From NCBI RefSeq assembly GCF_002198115.1, contig NZ_NGNR01000001.1:624369-688368 (forward strand): DNA of 64,000 bases, written 5' to 3'. The translations under genes and the position numbers were made by a program. Source of the stretch: Robiginitalea sediminis (GTDB lineage: Bacteria; Bacteroidota; Bacteroidia; Flavobacteriales; Flavobacteriaceae). Each line of letters begins with the position of its first letter. Position 1 is the stretch's first letter. Below the pieces are notes generated by a model, which saw nothing but the letters and a program-made list of their open reading frames with translations, did no database searches and had not been told where the DNA came from. Positions 26,252 to 35,368 of this stretch are shown here, piece by piece.

Positions 26252-29098
26252 TTATTCTATTTTGAAATCTGCGTGTTCCACAGCACTGCCCAGGGAGAGC
26301 TCCACCTGGTAGGCCCCTTTGGGCAAATAGGTCTTGCCGTTGTCCGCCTCTTCGAGCTTGGTTTTGTACTTTTTCAGGTATTCGGCCTGGCCACTTTTGG
26401 AGAAGGCCACATCGTAGGAGAGGATGTTGAAGCCCGGCTCTGCCTGCATCTGCGTCTCGCTGACCGTAATCCCATCCGCGGTTTTGACCCGGGCCGATAC
26501 CGTGCCCCTGCTGCGGCTGTAGAAGGTGACGTCCAGGCCCGGGGTGTACGCCTCGCTCCAGGAAGACCATGACCTGCCCCAGCGACCCGAATGCCGCAGG
26601 TTCTCCAGGGCATAGACCCGGATGTCTTTGTCGAGGTCCTGGGCCGAGGTTTGCTGCAGGGCATTTACATCGGCCTTGTAGATACTCCTCCCGTGGGTGC
26701 CCACCAGCAGGTGCCCTGCCTGGGGTTGTACCACCAGGTCGTGGACCGCCACAGGGGGCATCCCGTTTTCCATGAGCTGCCAGCTTTTGCCCCGGTCCAG
26801 GGAGACATACAGGCCATTGTCTGTGCCGGCGTAGAGCAGGTTTTCATTTTTAGGGTCTTCCAGCACCACATTTACGGGCGAATGCGGGATGCCACCTGCA
26901 AGGGAGGACCAGGTTTTTCCATAGTCCTCGCTCACGTAGATGTAGGGGGTGAAATCGTCCCAGCGGTAACCGTTGAGCGCTGCGTACACCCGTTCCTTTT
27001 TATGGGCCGAAGCGACCACGCGGCTTACCCAGAGTTCCCCCGGAAAGCCATCGGAAATGCGCTCCCAGGACCCGCCCCCGTTCTGGCTTACATACACCAG
27101 GCCATCGTCCGAGCCGGTGTAGAGTAGACCAAACTGGAAGGGGGATTCCGAGAGGGTGGTAAGAGTGCCATAGGCCACATTCCCCTTTTTCCCGCCCCGG
27201 GTAAGGTCATCGGAAATGGCCGCCCATGTATCGCCCCGGTCCATGGAGCGGTGTAGTTTGTTGCCCCCCAGGTACAGGATGTCTGCATTGTGGGGCGAGA
27301 GCAGGATGGGGGTCTGCCAGTTAAAGCGGTAGGGGGCTTCCCCCAGGGTGTGCTTGGGCTGTATGGGCGTGCGTTTTTCCGTATCGCGCTCAATGCGGAA
27401 GTAATTCCCGAACTGGAACCCGGTGTAAACCACATTGGCGTTGCGGGGGTCCACTTCCACCTGCATCCCGTCGCCGCCCAACAGGCGCTTCCAGGGGTAA
27501 TCTCCCGTATCGTGCCAGGCGCTGGATTCCTCGGCCGTGTGCGGGCCCTCCCAAACCCCGTTGTCCTGCAGGCCGCCGTATACGTGGTAGGGCTCCTGGT
27601 TGTCTACTTCTATGGCGTAGAACTGCCCCACTTCCGGGGCGTTGTTCTTGATCCAGTGCGCCCCGTAATCGTAGGTGATGTTGATCCCGCCGTCATTGCC
27701 GTTGATCAGGTGGCCGGGCTGGTCCGGGTTGATCCAGAGGGCATGGTGGTCCGAGTGCACGTTGTCCCCGTCTATGGCTTTAAAGGTCTTCCCCCCGTCT
27801 TTGGAATAGAGCTGGGGCACCCCGGCAATATAGATCTGGTCCTTGTCGTAGGCCGCCACCTCGATTTGCCCGAAGTAATATCCGTAGCTGTAGTACAGGT
27901 CGTCTATGTACCCCTCGTGCGTTTTGGCCCAGCTGCGCCCGCCGTCGTCAGAGCGATAGACTTCCGCCCCAATCACCGGGGTGTCGAACAGTAGGGAATT
28001 GGCGTCTTCCAGGTAGGTGGCCAGGTCGGCGGGTTTCACCTTGCCCGAGCGCACCATGTCTTTTACCCCTGTGGCCGAATACTCCCGGGGGAAGCGGTTG
28101 CTGCGCAGGTATTCCGCCAGCTTGCCGTTGTCCAGGTCCAGGAAGGCCTTATTGGACATCTTTTTAAACTCCTCCTTGGTGAGGCCTTCAGCGGCGTCAC
28201 CCCCTTCCTTGGGGCGGCGATCCTGGTTGTCCAGCACGGCGTATACCGTATTGGCATCGAAGGCTGCCAGGCCAATCCGGCCTACCCCGGGCCCGGTCGG
28301 GAACCCGGAACCGGCCTCGCTGACGCGGTTCCAGGTAATGCCCCCGTCGATACTTTTATAAATGCCGGAGCCCTGTCCGTTCCCCGTAAAGTTCCATGCC
28401 TTGCGGTCCCGCTCCCAAACCGAGGCATAGAGGATATCCGGCCTTCCGGGCGCGGCTACCAGGTCTATCCCCCCGGTGTTGGCATCGATGTAGAGGGTGC
28501 GCTGCCAGGTCTGGCCCCCGTCCATGGTGCGGTATACCCCCCGCTCCTCATTCGGGGAATATAAGTGCCCGGCCACCGCTGCCACCACCACGTCCGGGTT
28601 ATCCGGGTGGATTACGATCCGGCCGATGTGGTGGGAGTCCGGCAGGCCCATAAAGGACCAGGTCTTGCCGAGGTCGGTGCTTTTGTACATCCCGATGCCC
28701 GCATAGGAGGAGCGGGAGGCATTGTTCTCCCCCGTGCCGGCCCAAACTGTTCCGCTGGGCCAGTGTACCGTCACTGCCCCCAGGTTCTGGGTCGGGGTCT
28801 GGTCCATGACAGGGGTAAAACTCGTGCCGTTGTTTTGGGTGTGCCAGAGACCCCCGGAAGCGTAGGCTACAAAAAACTCCTCCGGCCTGTCCGGGTTCAC
28901 GGCCAGGTCCACCACGCGGCCGCTCATGATGCTGGGGCCGATATTGGACAGGCGCAGGTTTTTAACCAGGGAGCGCCCGGCCATTTGAGCCTTCTCGTCC
29001 AGCGCTTTGCGGACGGTGCCGGCAGAGGTGGGCGGGGTCTGGGCCCAGAGCCCAGTGGTAAGGGCAAGGCTGAAAAGGGAAAGTAAAACGTGTTTCAT
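26252..29098 (-). CDS. Secreted BNR/VPS10-type beta-propeller protein
   Basis: 948 aa from the ATG at 29098 (MKHVLLSLFSLALTTGLWAQ, a cleavable signal peptide). Repeated Asp-box/BNR turns of the form SxDGGxTW occur throughout: MDGGQTWQRT, SIDGGITWNR, SDDGGRSWAK, SRDRGDTW-like and SLDRGKSW. They predict two sortilin/VPS10-like beta-propellers. HDLVVQPQAGHLLVGTHGRS near residue 800 is typical of these Bacteroidota proteins, often labelled glycosyl hydrolase without proof. No type IX C-terminal signal is seen. A second, longer paralogue lies at 31006-34137. Confidence 0.88.
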   Translation of the reverse strand: MKHVLLSLFSLALTTGLWAQTPPTSAGTVRKALDEKAQMAGRSLVKNLRLSNIGPSIMSGRVVDLAVNPDRPEEFFVAYASGGLWHTQNNGTSFTPVMDQTPTQNLGAVTVHWPSGTVWAGTGENNASRSSYAGIGMYKSTDLGKTWSFMGLPDSHHIGRIVIHPDNPDVVVAAVAGHLYSPNEERGVYRTMDGGQTWQRTLYIDANTGGIDLVAAPGRPDILYASVWERDRKAWNFTGNGQGSGIYKSIDGGITWNRVSEAGSGFPTGPGVGRIGLAAFDANTVYAVLDNQDRRPKEGGDAAEGLTKEEFKKMSNKAFLDLDNGKLAEYLRSNRFPREYSATGVKDMVRSGKVKPADLATYLEDANSLLFDTPVIGAEVYRSDDGGRSWAKTHEGYIDDLYYSYGYYFGQIEVAAYDKDQIYIAGVPQLYSKDGGKTFKAIDGDNVHSDHHALWINPDQPGHLINGNDGGINITYDYGAHWIKNNAPEVGQFYAIEVDNQEPYHVYGGLQDNGVWEGPHTAEESSAWHDTGDYPWKRLLGGDGMQVEVDPRNANVVYTGFQFGNYFRIERDTEKRTPIQPKHTLGEAPYRFNWQTPILLSPHNADILYLGGNKLHRSMDRGDTWAAISDDLTRGGKKGNVAYGTLTTLSESPFQFGLLYTGSDDGLVYVSQNGGGSWERISDGFPGELWVSRVVASAHKKERVYAALNGYRWDDFTPYIYVSEDYGKTWSSLAGGIPHSPVNVVLEDPKNENLLYAGTDNGLYVSLDRGKSWQLMENGMPPVAVHDLVVQPQAGHLLVGTHGRSIYKADVNALQQTSAQDLDKDIRVYALENLRHSGRWGRSWSSWSEAYTPGLDVTFYSRSRGTVSARVKTADGITVSETQMQAEPGFNILSYDVAFSKSGQAEYLKKYKTKLEEADNGKTYLPKGAYQVELSLGSAVEHADFKIE

Positions 29099-29212
29099 GG
29101 GTATGGGTTTAAAGCCTGTTGAATTGCGCAATGCTCAGTATTTTCAGAAAAAGATTGCGCAGTTCCTTAAAATAGTGTTAATTTATTTCCGGTTTTAAAA
29201 ACAACAAGACGT

Positions 29213-29500
29213 ATGGAAGAGTATCTACCATTGATTATCCAGTTGATTTCCGGTGCCGTTGGCGGCAATGTAGCCGGAAAGATATTGAAAAATCTATCGT
29301 TGGGCACGCTTGGAAATTCCCTGGCCGGAATTGTCGGTGGGGGTGTAGGCGGCTGGCTCCTGGGCATGTTGGGCCTGGGCGGGGCAGACGCAGGCGCGAT
29401 GGACGTTTCCGGTATCCTTGGGAGCGTTGCCGGCGGCGGCGTAGGCGGGGGCGCGGTAATGGCCGTGATCGGAGCCCTGAAAGGCGCATTTACACGTTGA
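29213..29500 (+). CDS. Glycine-rich membrane protein, unknown
   Basis: 95 aa, nearly all Gly/Ala/Leu/Val. Two glycine-zipper segments (LISGAVGGNVAGKILKNL and SLAGIVGGGVGGWLLGMLGL), then VSGILGSVAGGGVGGGAVMA, could form tightly packed membrane helices. Ends GALKGAFTR. The family is common in Flavobacteriaceae, but its function is unknown to me. It has its own terminator, so it is a free-standing gene. Confidence 0.78.
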   Translation: MEEYLPLIIQLISGAVGGNVAGKILKNLSLGTLGNSLAGIVGGGVGGWLLGMLGLGGADAGAMDVSGILGSVAGGGVGGGAVMAVIGALKGAFTR

Positions 29501-29524
29501 TATCTAACCAACCTACATACCTCC

Positions 29525-29550
29525 GGGGGCTTTTTAAGTCCCCTTTTTTT
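29525..29550 (+). terminator. Intrinsic terminator after glycine-rich gene
   Basis: GGGGGCTT/AAGTCCCC stem (one G-T pair) with a 3-nt loop, followed by seven T. Confidence 0.8.
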
Positions 29551-29562
29551 ATGCCGAATCCC

Positions 29563-29570
29563 TACCTTTG
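29563..29570 (+). promoter_or_regulatory. -7 promoter box of Xaa-Pro aminopeptidase gene
   Basis: TACCTTTG matches the consensus exactly, 16 bases before the ATG at 29587. The preceding terminator T-run is only 12 bases away, too close for a normal -33. Confidence 0.5.
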
Positions 29571-29586
29571 AAGAAAGCATAATCCC

Positions 29587-30882
29587 ATGAAATACGACCC
29601 CATCCCTTCGGACCTCTTTGTCCGCAACCGCCGCAAATTTGCCGAGCGCATGGTGCCCGGAAGCCTTGCCGTTTTCAACTCCAATGACATCTATCCCATT
29701 GGGGCAGACAGCACTATGCCCTTCCAGCAGGCCCCGGATATTTTCTACCTCAGCGGGGTGGACCAGGAGGAATCCATCCTGCTGCTGTTCCCGGGGGCGA
29801 CCAACCCCAAACACCGGGAAGTCCTTTTTGTGAGGGAAACCAACGACCACATTGCCGTTTGGGAAGGGGCGAAACTCACCAAGGAAGAGGCCTTTGCCGT
29901 TTCCGGGATCCGGACCGTGTACTGGTTGCAGGACTTCGACAAGGTCTTCTTCGACCTGATGACCGAGGCGGAAACCATCTATTTCAACACCAACGAGCAC
30001 TACCGCCAGGCCGTGGAGACCGAAACCCGGGAAGCGCGGTTTATCAAAAAGTGCAAACAGGAATACCCGGCCCACAGGGTGGCCAAGAGCAACCCGATTC
30101 TGCAGGAGATCCGGGGGGTGAAGGAGCCCGAAGAAATCGAGCAGCTTCGCACCGCCTGCGGGATTACTGAGAAGGGGTTCCGCCGCGTCCTGGGCTTTGT
30201 AAAACCCGGGGTTTGGGAATACGAAATTGAGGCGGAGTACCTCCATGAGTTTATCCGCAACCGCTCCAAAGGGTTTGCCTATACGCCCATTATCGCTTCG
30301 GGCAACAACGCCAACGTGCTCCACTATATCGAAAACAACCAACAATGCCAGGCGGGGGACCTTATCCTGATGGACGTGGGGGCGGAGTATGCGAATTATT
30401 CCAGCGACATGACCCGGACCATCCCCGTTAGCGGGCGGTTTACCGACCGTCAGAAACAAGTATACCAAGCGGTATTAAAGGTAAAGAACCTGGCCACTCA
30501 AATGCTGGTGCCCGGTACCCTCTGGGCGGAATACCACAAGGAAGTGGGCAAGATCATGACCTCCGAACTCCTGGACCTGGGCCTGCTGGACAAGGCAGAC
30601 GTCCAGAACGAGGACCCGGAGTGGCCGGCCTATAAGAAATACTTCATGCACGGGACCAGCCACCACCTGGGCCTGGACACCCACGACTACGGGGCCTTGA
30701 AAACCCCGATGAAACCCAATATGGTTTTCACCGTGGAGCCGGGGATCTACATCCCGGCGGAAGGCTTCGGCATCCGCCTGGAAGACGACGTGGTGATCCA
30801 GGAAACCGGGGCGCCTGTAAACCTGATGGCGGATATACCCATTGAGGCGGAGGAGATTGAAACCCTGATGAATCAGGGTTAA
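29587..30882 (+). CDS. pepP: Xaa-Pro aminopeptidase (aminopeptidase P)
   Basis: Removes N-terminal residues preceding proline. 431 aa M24 metallopeptidase. The N-terminal aminopeptidase-P domain (about 1-140; RMVPGSLAVFNSNDIYPIGA) precedes the pita-bread fold. Metal ligands: Asp in LILMDVGAEYANYSSDMTRT (two Asp), His in HGTSHHLGLDTHD, Glu in FTVEPGIYIP and Glu in GIRLEDDVVI. The cytosolic location is indicated by the absence of a signal peptide. Followed by a repeat and a bidirectional terminator. Confidence 0.95.
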   Translation: MKYDPIPSDLFVRNRRKFAERMVPGSLAVFNSNDIYPIGADSTMPFQQAPDIFYLSGVDQEESILLLFPGATNPKHREVLFVRETNDHIAVWEGAKLTKEEAFAVSGIRTVYWLQDFDKVFFDLMTEAETIYFNTNEHYRQAVETETREARFIKKCKQEYPAHRVAKSNPILQEIRGVKEPEEIEQLRTACGITEKGFRRVLGFVKPGVWEYEIEAEYLHEFIRNRSKGFAYTPIIASGNNANVLHYIENNQQCQAGDLILMDVGAEYANYSSDMTRTIPVSGRFTDRQKQVYQAVLKVKNLATQMLVPGTLWAEYHKEVGKIMTSELLDLGLLDKADVQNEDPEWPAYKKYFMHGTSHHLGLDTHDYGALKTPMKPNMVFTVEPGIYIPAEGFGIRLEDDVVIQETGAPVNLMADIPIEAEEIETLMNQG

Positions 30883-30940
30883 ATTCCAAATTCCAAAACC
30901 TAAATTCCAACTTTACCAACAAACTTGGAATTTGGAATTT
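30881..30940. repeat. Inverted AAATTCC repeat overlapping pepP stop
   Basis: Perfect 16-bp inverted repeat: AAATTCCAAATTCCAA at 30881-30896 and its complement at 30925-30940, with another AAATTCCAA at 30902-30910 in the loop. The left arm overlaps the pepP stop codon. It is built of 7-base tandem units, recalling the arms of the cassette at 15279-15792, but encloses no gene. Confidence 0.75.
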
Positions 30941-30954
30941 GGTGCTTGTAAATT

Positions 30955-30984
30955 AAAAACCCCGGCTGAATAGCCGGGGTTTTT
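30955..30984. terminator. Bidirectional terminator
   Basis: Perfect 13-bp stem AAAAACCCCGGCT/AGCCGGGGTTTTT with loop GAAT, A-run on one side and T-run on the other. It serves pepP on the plus strand and the BNR gene on the minus strand. Confidence 0.9.
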
Positions 30985-31005
30985 CGTGCGTAATTCAAAA
31001 AACAA

Positions 31006-34000
31006 CTACTCTTCTATAAAGAGGTAGTTTAGGTTCAGGTCGTTAAAGGCCTTGTTGAAGGCGGCAATTTCTTCATCGACCATTTTGTCGAAGGCTTCCA
31101 GCTGGGTATTGATGGCTGCCGTAAGTTCGTTTTTAACCGCGATGTCCTGGGCTGTGGGCGGGAAGTCGTCCAGGCCTACCAGGGAGTTGAGGTGCCCCAG
31201 CTTGTTGGTCAGCCGGATCGGGAAGTTCAGCGGGTCCTGGTTGCTCCGGTTCTGGGTCTGGTACAGGGCCTTCTCGATTTCCCCGAAGCCTTCCTTCATG
31301 GCCTTGGCTTTCTCCACCAGCGCTTCGGTGGCGGTATTGTCCTTGTACTGCTTCATAAAGGCATCGAGCTGCTCGTTTACCTTGCGGATCTTTTCAATGG
31401 ACTCGTGGGCCCGGTCTACCGTGGCATTGACATCCGTGATAAAATCGTGTTGCTTCTGCATGTCGGCTACGCTTACCTCTGCCCTGGGGTCCGGCAGGAT
31501 TTTAAAGCGCTCGGACTGGGTCCCGGAAGCGGTGGTCAGGTGGACCTGGTAGTCCCCTGGGACCGCCTTGGGTCCATTCAGGTTGGCCCACCAGAGGATC
31601 ATGCCGGGCAGGCGCCTGGCTTCCTTACCGCGGGTATCCCACACATGGGTGTTGCCACCTTTTTTAACGGACAGCTTCATGTCCTTGTCTTCGGCATAGG
31701 TGCTGAAATGGGCCAGGGTATCCGCGCCCTTGGTGTAGGTAAGCGCCACACTGTCCTTCTCGCTGAAATCCTTCAGGTAGAAGTGCGTCACCACCCCTGC
31801 CGGGTGGTTCTGCCCCTCCGTGAGGGAAGGGGTGCTGCGCGCCCCGCCTTTGGTGCGGTAGGCGTCCTTGGGCTGGTAGAGGACGGCATCGGCACTTCGG
31901 GTGGTGTTATCCAGTTGGTGAAGCACGGTTAAGTCGTCTATAATCCACAGGCTGCGCCCCTGGGTAGCCACAATCAGGTTGTTGTCCTTAATGGCCAGGT
32001 CTGTGATGGGCACAATGGGCAGGTTCAGCTGGAAGGGTTTCCAGGAAGCCCCGTCGTCGAAGGAAATGTACATGCCCGTCTCCGTACCGGCATAGAGCAG
32101 GCCCTTGCGTTTCGGGTCTTCCCGGACGACGCGGGTAAAGTGCTCCCCATCTATACCGTTCGTTATTTTTTGCCAGGTCTGCCCGTAATCCGTGGTTTTG
32201 TAGAGGTAGGGCTGGAAGTCCCCGAGCTTGTAGCGGGTGGCTGCCACATAGCAGGTGCCTTCGTCGAAGGCCGACGGTTCCACGCTGTTGATCATGCTCC
32301 ACTCCGGCATCCCGGAAGGGGTCACATTTTCCCAGCTCTCCCCGCCGTTACGGGTCAGGTGGAGGAGGCCGTCATCGCTTCCCACCCACATGAGACCTTC
32401 GCGCAGCGGACTTTCATTGGCTGCAAAAATGGTACAGTAGTATTCTACCCCGGTGTTGTCCTGGGTGATGGGCCCGCCGCTGGAAACCAGTTTGTCGGGG
32501 TCGTTGCGGGTCAGGTCCGGGCTCAGCAGCTCCCAGCTCTGCCCTTCGTTCGTGCTCATGTGCACGTGGTTGGAGAAGGTGTAGAGCTTCTTGGGGTTGT
32601 GGCGGGAGAAAATAATGGGGAAGTTCCACTGGAAGCGGTACTTCATCCCCTCGGCCCCATACCCCATGGGGTTGTCCGGCCAGACGTTGATGGCGCGAAC
32701 TGTCCCGGCATCGTGGTTTACCCGGGTGAGGAAGCCGCCGTAGCTGCCCCCGTATACGATGTCGTCGTTCTCCGGGTCTACGGCAATGTGGGCCGATTCG
32801 CCCCCTGCTGTTTCCTCCCAGTCCTCATCCCCAATACCATACCCGTCGGAGCGGTGGCGGATGCGCACCGTGGAGTTGTCCTGCTGGGCCACATAAATGC
32901 GGTAAGGGAAGGCGTTGTCTGTGGTTACCCGGTAAAACTGGGCCGTGGGCTGGTTGTAATAGGTGCTCCAGGTGGTGCCTCCGTCGTAGGAGATCTGGGC
33001 CCCGCCGTCGTCCCCGATAATCATGCGCTGGGGGTCTTCCGGGGCAATCCACAGGTCGTGGTGGTCGCCGTGGGGGGCGTTGAAGGTATCAAAGGTCTTG
33101 CCTCCGTCGGAGGATTTGTGGTACCGTACATTCAGTACGTACACCACATCTTCGTCCTGGGTGTCTGCATAGACCCGGGTGTAGTACCAGGCCCGCTGGC
33201 GCAGCTTGCGCTCGCTGTTGACCTGGGCCCAGGTTTTCCCGCCGTCTTCGGAGCGGTAAAGCCCGCCCTTGTCTTTATTTTCCACAATGGCCCATACGCG
33301 CTGGGGGTTTACGGGGGAAACCGTTACCCCTATAATCCCGAGGGTGCCTTCCGGGAAGCCTTTGTTTTTGGAGATCTCCGTCCAGGTCTCCCCGCTGTCC
33401 GTAGACTTCCAGAGGGCCGAACCCTCGCCCCCGCTGCTGAGGCTGTAGGGGGTGCGCTGTACCCTCCAGGTACTGGCGTAGAGGATGCGCGGGTTGGTAG
33501 GGTCGAAGGTAAGGTCTACCGCCCCGGCCTGGTCGTTTACATAGTGGACCTGCCGCCAGGTCTTGCCCCCGTCGGTACTTTTATAGATGCCCCGCTCCTG
33601 GGTGGGTTTGTAGATGTTCCCCAAAACGGCCGCAAAAACCGTATTGTGGTCGGTAGGGTGGACTTTGAGCCTGGGGATGTGGCGCGATTTTTCCAGCCCG
33701 GCCGCCTGCCAGGTTTTCCCGGCGTCCTCGCTTTTCCATACGCCATACCCGCTGGAGACGTTCCCCCGGACGGTCTTTTCACCCCCGCCCACGTAGATGA
33801 CGTTGGGGTCGCTCTTGGCCACTTCCACGGCCCCGATGCTCCCGCCGAAATACCCGTCGGAGATGTTCTTCCAGGTTCGGCCCCCGTCCTGGGTGCGCCA
33901 TACCCCGCCCCCGGTGGCGCCGAAGTAAAACAGGTTGGGTTGCCCGGGCACCCCGGTTACCGCAGCCGAACGCCCGCCCCGGAAGGGCCCTACCAGGCGG

Positions 34001-34137
34001 TATTCCAGGGAGGAATACAGGCTTTGGTCGAAGGTGTTGGTGGTTGTGTTTCGGTTGCGTCTCTGGCTTTCCCCGTTCCAGGGCAATAGGCCAATGAAAA
34101 GCAGGAGGAGTCCCGCCCTCAACATAGATGTTTTCAT
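31006..34137 (-). CDS. Large secreted BNR/VPS10-type protein
   Basis: 1043 aa with signal peptide (MKTSMLRAGLLLLFIGLLPW). At least eight Asp-box turns are visible (TQDGGRTWKN, SEDAGKTWQA, STDGGKTWRQ, STDSGETWTE, SEDGGKTWAQ, SYDGGTTWST, TNEGQSWEL, TTDYGQTWQK), predicting two sortilin-like propellers over residues about 40-740. A C-terminal beta region follows (about 760-900; HFYLKDFSEKDSVALTY). The end is helical (about 905-1040; VADMQKQHDFITDVNATVDR). The shorter paralogue at 26252 shares the propeller plan but lacks the helical end. Often called glycosyl hydrolase; no catalytic site is identifiable. Confidence 0.88.
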   Translation of the reverse strand: MKTSMLRAGLLLLFIGLLPWNGESQRRNRNTTTNTFDQSLYSSLEYRLVGPFRGGRSAAVTGVPGQPNLFYFGATGGGVWRTQDGGRTWKNISDGYFGGSIGAVEVAKSDPNVIYVGGGEKTVRGNVSSGYGVWKSEDAGKTWQAAGLEKSRHIPRLKVHPTDHNTVFAAVLGNIYKPTQERGIYKSTDGGKTWRQVHYVNDQAGAVDLTFDPTNPRILYASTWRVQRTPYSLSSGGEGSALWKSTDSGETWTEISKNKGFPEGTLGIIGVTVSPVNPQRVWAIVENKDKGGLYRSEDGGKTWAQVNSERKLRQRAWYYTRVYADTQDEDVVYVLNVRYHKSSDGGKTFDTFNAPHGDHHDLWIAPEDPQRMIIGDDGGAQISYDGGTTWSTYYNQPTAQFYRVTTDNAFPYRIYVAQQDNSTVRIRHRSDGYGIGDEDWEETAGGESAHIAVDPENDDIVYGGSYGGFLTRVNHDAGTVRAINVWPDNPMGYGAEGMKYRFQWNFPIIFSRHNPKKLYTFSNHVHMSTNEGQSWELLSPDLTRNDPDKLVSSGGPITQDNTGVEYYCTIFAANESPLREGLMWVGSDDGLLHLTRNGGESWENVTPSGMPEWSMINSVEPSAFDEGTCYVAATRYKLGDFQPYLYKTTDYGQTWQKITNGIDGEHFTRVVREDPKRKGLLYAGTETGMYISFDDGASWKPFQLNLPIVPITDLAIKDNNLIVATQGRSLWIIDDLTVLHQLDNTTRSADAVLYQPKDAYRTKGGARSTPSLTEGQNHPAGVVTHFYLKDFSEKDSVALTYTKGADTLAHFSTYAEDKDMKLSVKKGGNTHVWDTRGKEARRLPGMILWWANLNGPKAVPGDYQVHLTTASGTQSERFKILPDPRAEVSVADMQKQHDFITDVNATVDRAHESIEKIRKVNEQLDAFMKQYKDNTATEALVEKAKAMKEGFGEIEKALYQTQNRSNQDPLNFPIRLTNKLGHLNSLVGLDDFPPTAQDIAVKNELTAAINTQLEAFDKMVDEEIAAFNKAFNDLNLNYLFIEE

Positions 34138-34311
34138 GTCAGCAGTAATTCGAATTAGTCAGCTGTTGAAGATACAAATAGTTTGGGTTTCCTACCGGGC
34201 CAAAAACGGCTAAACCCTATTTTGGTTGGGTTGCCTTCGGCCTGGAGACGGCATTCACCACAACTTTGGGGCGGCTTACCACAAAAATTATCAGGGCCGC
34301 CCCCATCCGTT

Positions 34312-34319
34312 TAGTTTTG
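34312..34319 (+). promoter_or_regulatory. -7 box 4 bases before ATG 34324
   Basis: TAGTTTTG, an exact TAnnTTTG match, ends 4 bases before the start codon; a leaderless message is predicted. No -33 element recognised. Confidence 0.4.
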
Positions 34320-34323
34320 AAAT

Positions 34324-35337
34324 ATGCAGCAGCGCGTCCAGACTCCTAATCGCACCCTGGTACCTGTACTGCTTTTGGCCACCTGCTTTTTCTGTGTTCA
34401 GGCCAGGAGCCAGAATGTAGCACCCGTTGCCCAGCCGGACACCTATTCGGCATGGTACAATTTGCCTTTGGCTGTTACCGCGGCCAACGGGGTACTGGCC
34501 AACGACACCGATGCCAACCCCGGGACTGTACTTACCGTGGGGACTACCCCGGTTTCAGGTCCTGCCAATGGCTCCCTGATGCTAAATTCAGACGGAAGTT
34601 TCACCTATACTCCGAATACCGGATACACCGGCTCCGACAGTTTTCAATACGAGGTTTGCGACGACGGAGCCCCCAGGCCGGTGGTCTCCCAATTCGATTT
34701 CGACACCCCCGCCCTGGAAACCGCTACCGTGGGCCCGGATGCTACCCGGGTGCATAACAATGCCGTCCAGACCGATTGCGGGATCCGCATTGGCAGCGGG
34801 GCTGGCGGAGGCGTGGGGATCGATGTCAGGGTGCCCAATACCGGGAATATTTTTGGCTTCAGCAGTTTCCGGGTTTCCTTCGAATACCGGGACCAGGAGA
34901 GCGTAGCCGATATCGTGACAGCAGACAATTTCAGGATCTACCACATTGGCGGGAATACCCTTGGGGTACAGGTGGAGGTCATAGACGGGGTTACCGGGAC
35001 GCTTACCACCTACACCCAGAGCCTCGGGAACTTCCTGCCCGGCAGCAACCTCTACAGCGTGGAGTACGATGAACTTACGGGGGATGTAACCTACACCGCC
35101 AACGGCACCACCACCGTTTTCAATGTGGCCCCGCCCCGATCCCCCCTGGATGTTTCCCAGGCAGACGACATTACCATCGGCCGGTTTATGGACAACAGTG
35201 GCTCTTCCCTCCCCTCGCTGTGTTTTATTGCCTTTCAGGACACCAGCAAAATGTGCGCCACCGGTACCGTAACCCTCAACGTGGTGGCCTCCGTGATTAC
35301 CAACCGCCGCATTACCTACCGGGTAAACCCCGATTAA
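34324..35337 (+). CDS. Secreted Ig-like (cadherin/VCBS-type) protein
   Basis: 337 aa with signal peptide (cleavage near ARSQN). Residues about 35-110 form one VCBS/Ig-like repeat: PVAQPDTYSAWYNLPLAV, NGVLANDTDANPGT and SFTYTPNTGYTGSDSFQYEV are hallmark segments. Residues about 115-310 look like a jelly-roll or concanavalin-like domain (SSFRVSFEYRD, then IYHIGGNTLGVQVEVIDGV). One Cys pair is possible. No type IX sorting domain is seen. A surface adhesin or carbohydrate-binding role is plausible but not shown. Confidence 0.8.
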   Translation: MQQRVQTPNRTLVPVLLLATCFFCVQARSQNVAPVAQPDTYSAWYNLPLAVTAANGVLANDTDANPGTVLTVGTTPVSGPANGSLMLNSDGSFTYTPNTGYTGSDSFQYEVCDDGAPRPVVSQFDFDTPALETATVGPDATRVHNNAVQTDCGIRIGSGAGGGVGIDVRVPNTGNIFGFSSFRVSFEYRDQESVADIVTADNFRIYHIGGNTLGVQVEVIDGVTGTLTTYTQSLGNFLPGSNLYSVEYDELTGDVTYTANGTTTVFNVAPPRSPLDVSQADDITIGRFMDNSGSSLPSLCFIAFQDTSKMCATGTVTLNVVASVITNRRITYRVNPD

Positions 35338-35356
35338 GCAGGTCTTTTCCATTGCC

Positions 35357-35364
35357 TATCTTTA
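35357..35364 (+). promoter_or_regulatory. -7 box 4 bases before ATG 35369
   Basis: TATCTTTA (7 of 8 to consensus) ends 4 bases before the ATG, as at 16796 and 34312. Confidence 0.4.
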
Positions 35365-35368
35365 GGGC

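Noticed and set aside
32140-34089. 649-codon open frame antisense to the large BNR gene
   Set aside because: Its product is Gly/Val/Pro-rich with no domain and it mirrors GC-rich codons of a clear gene on the other strand.
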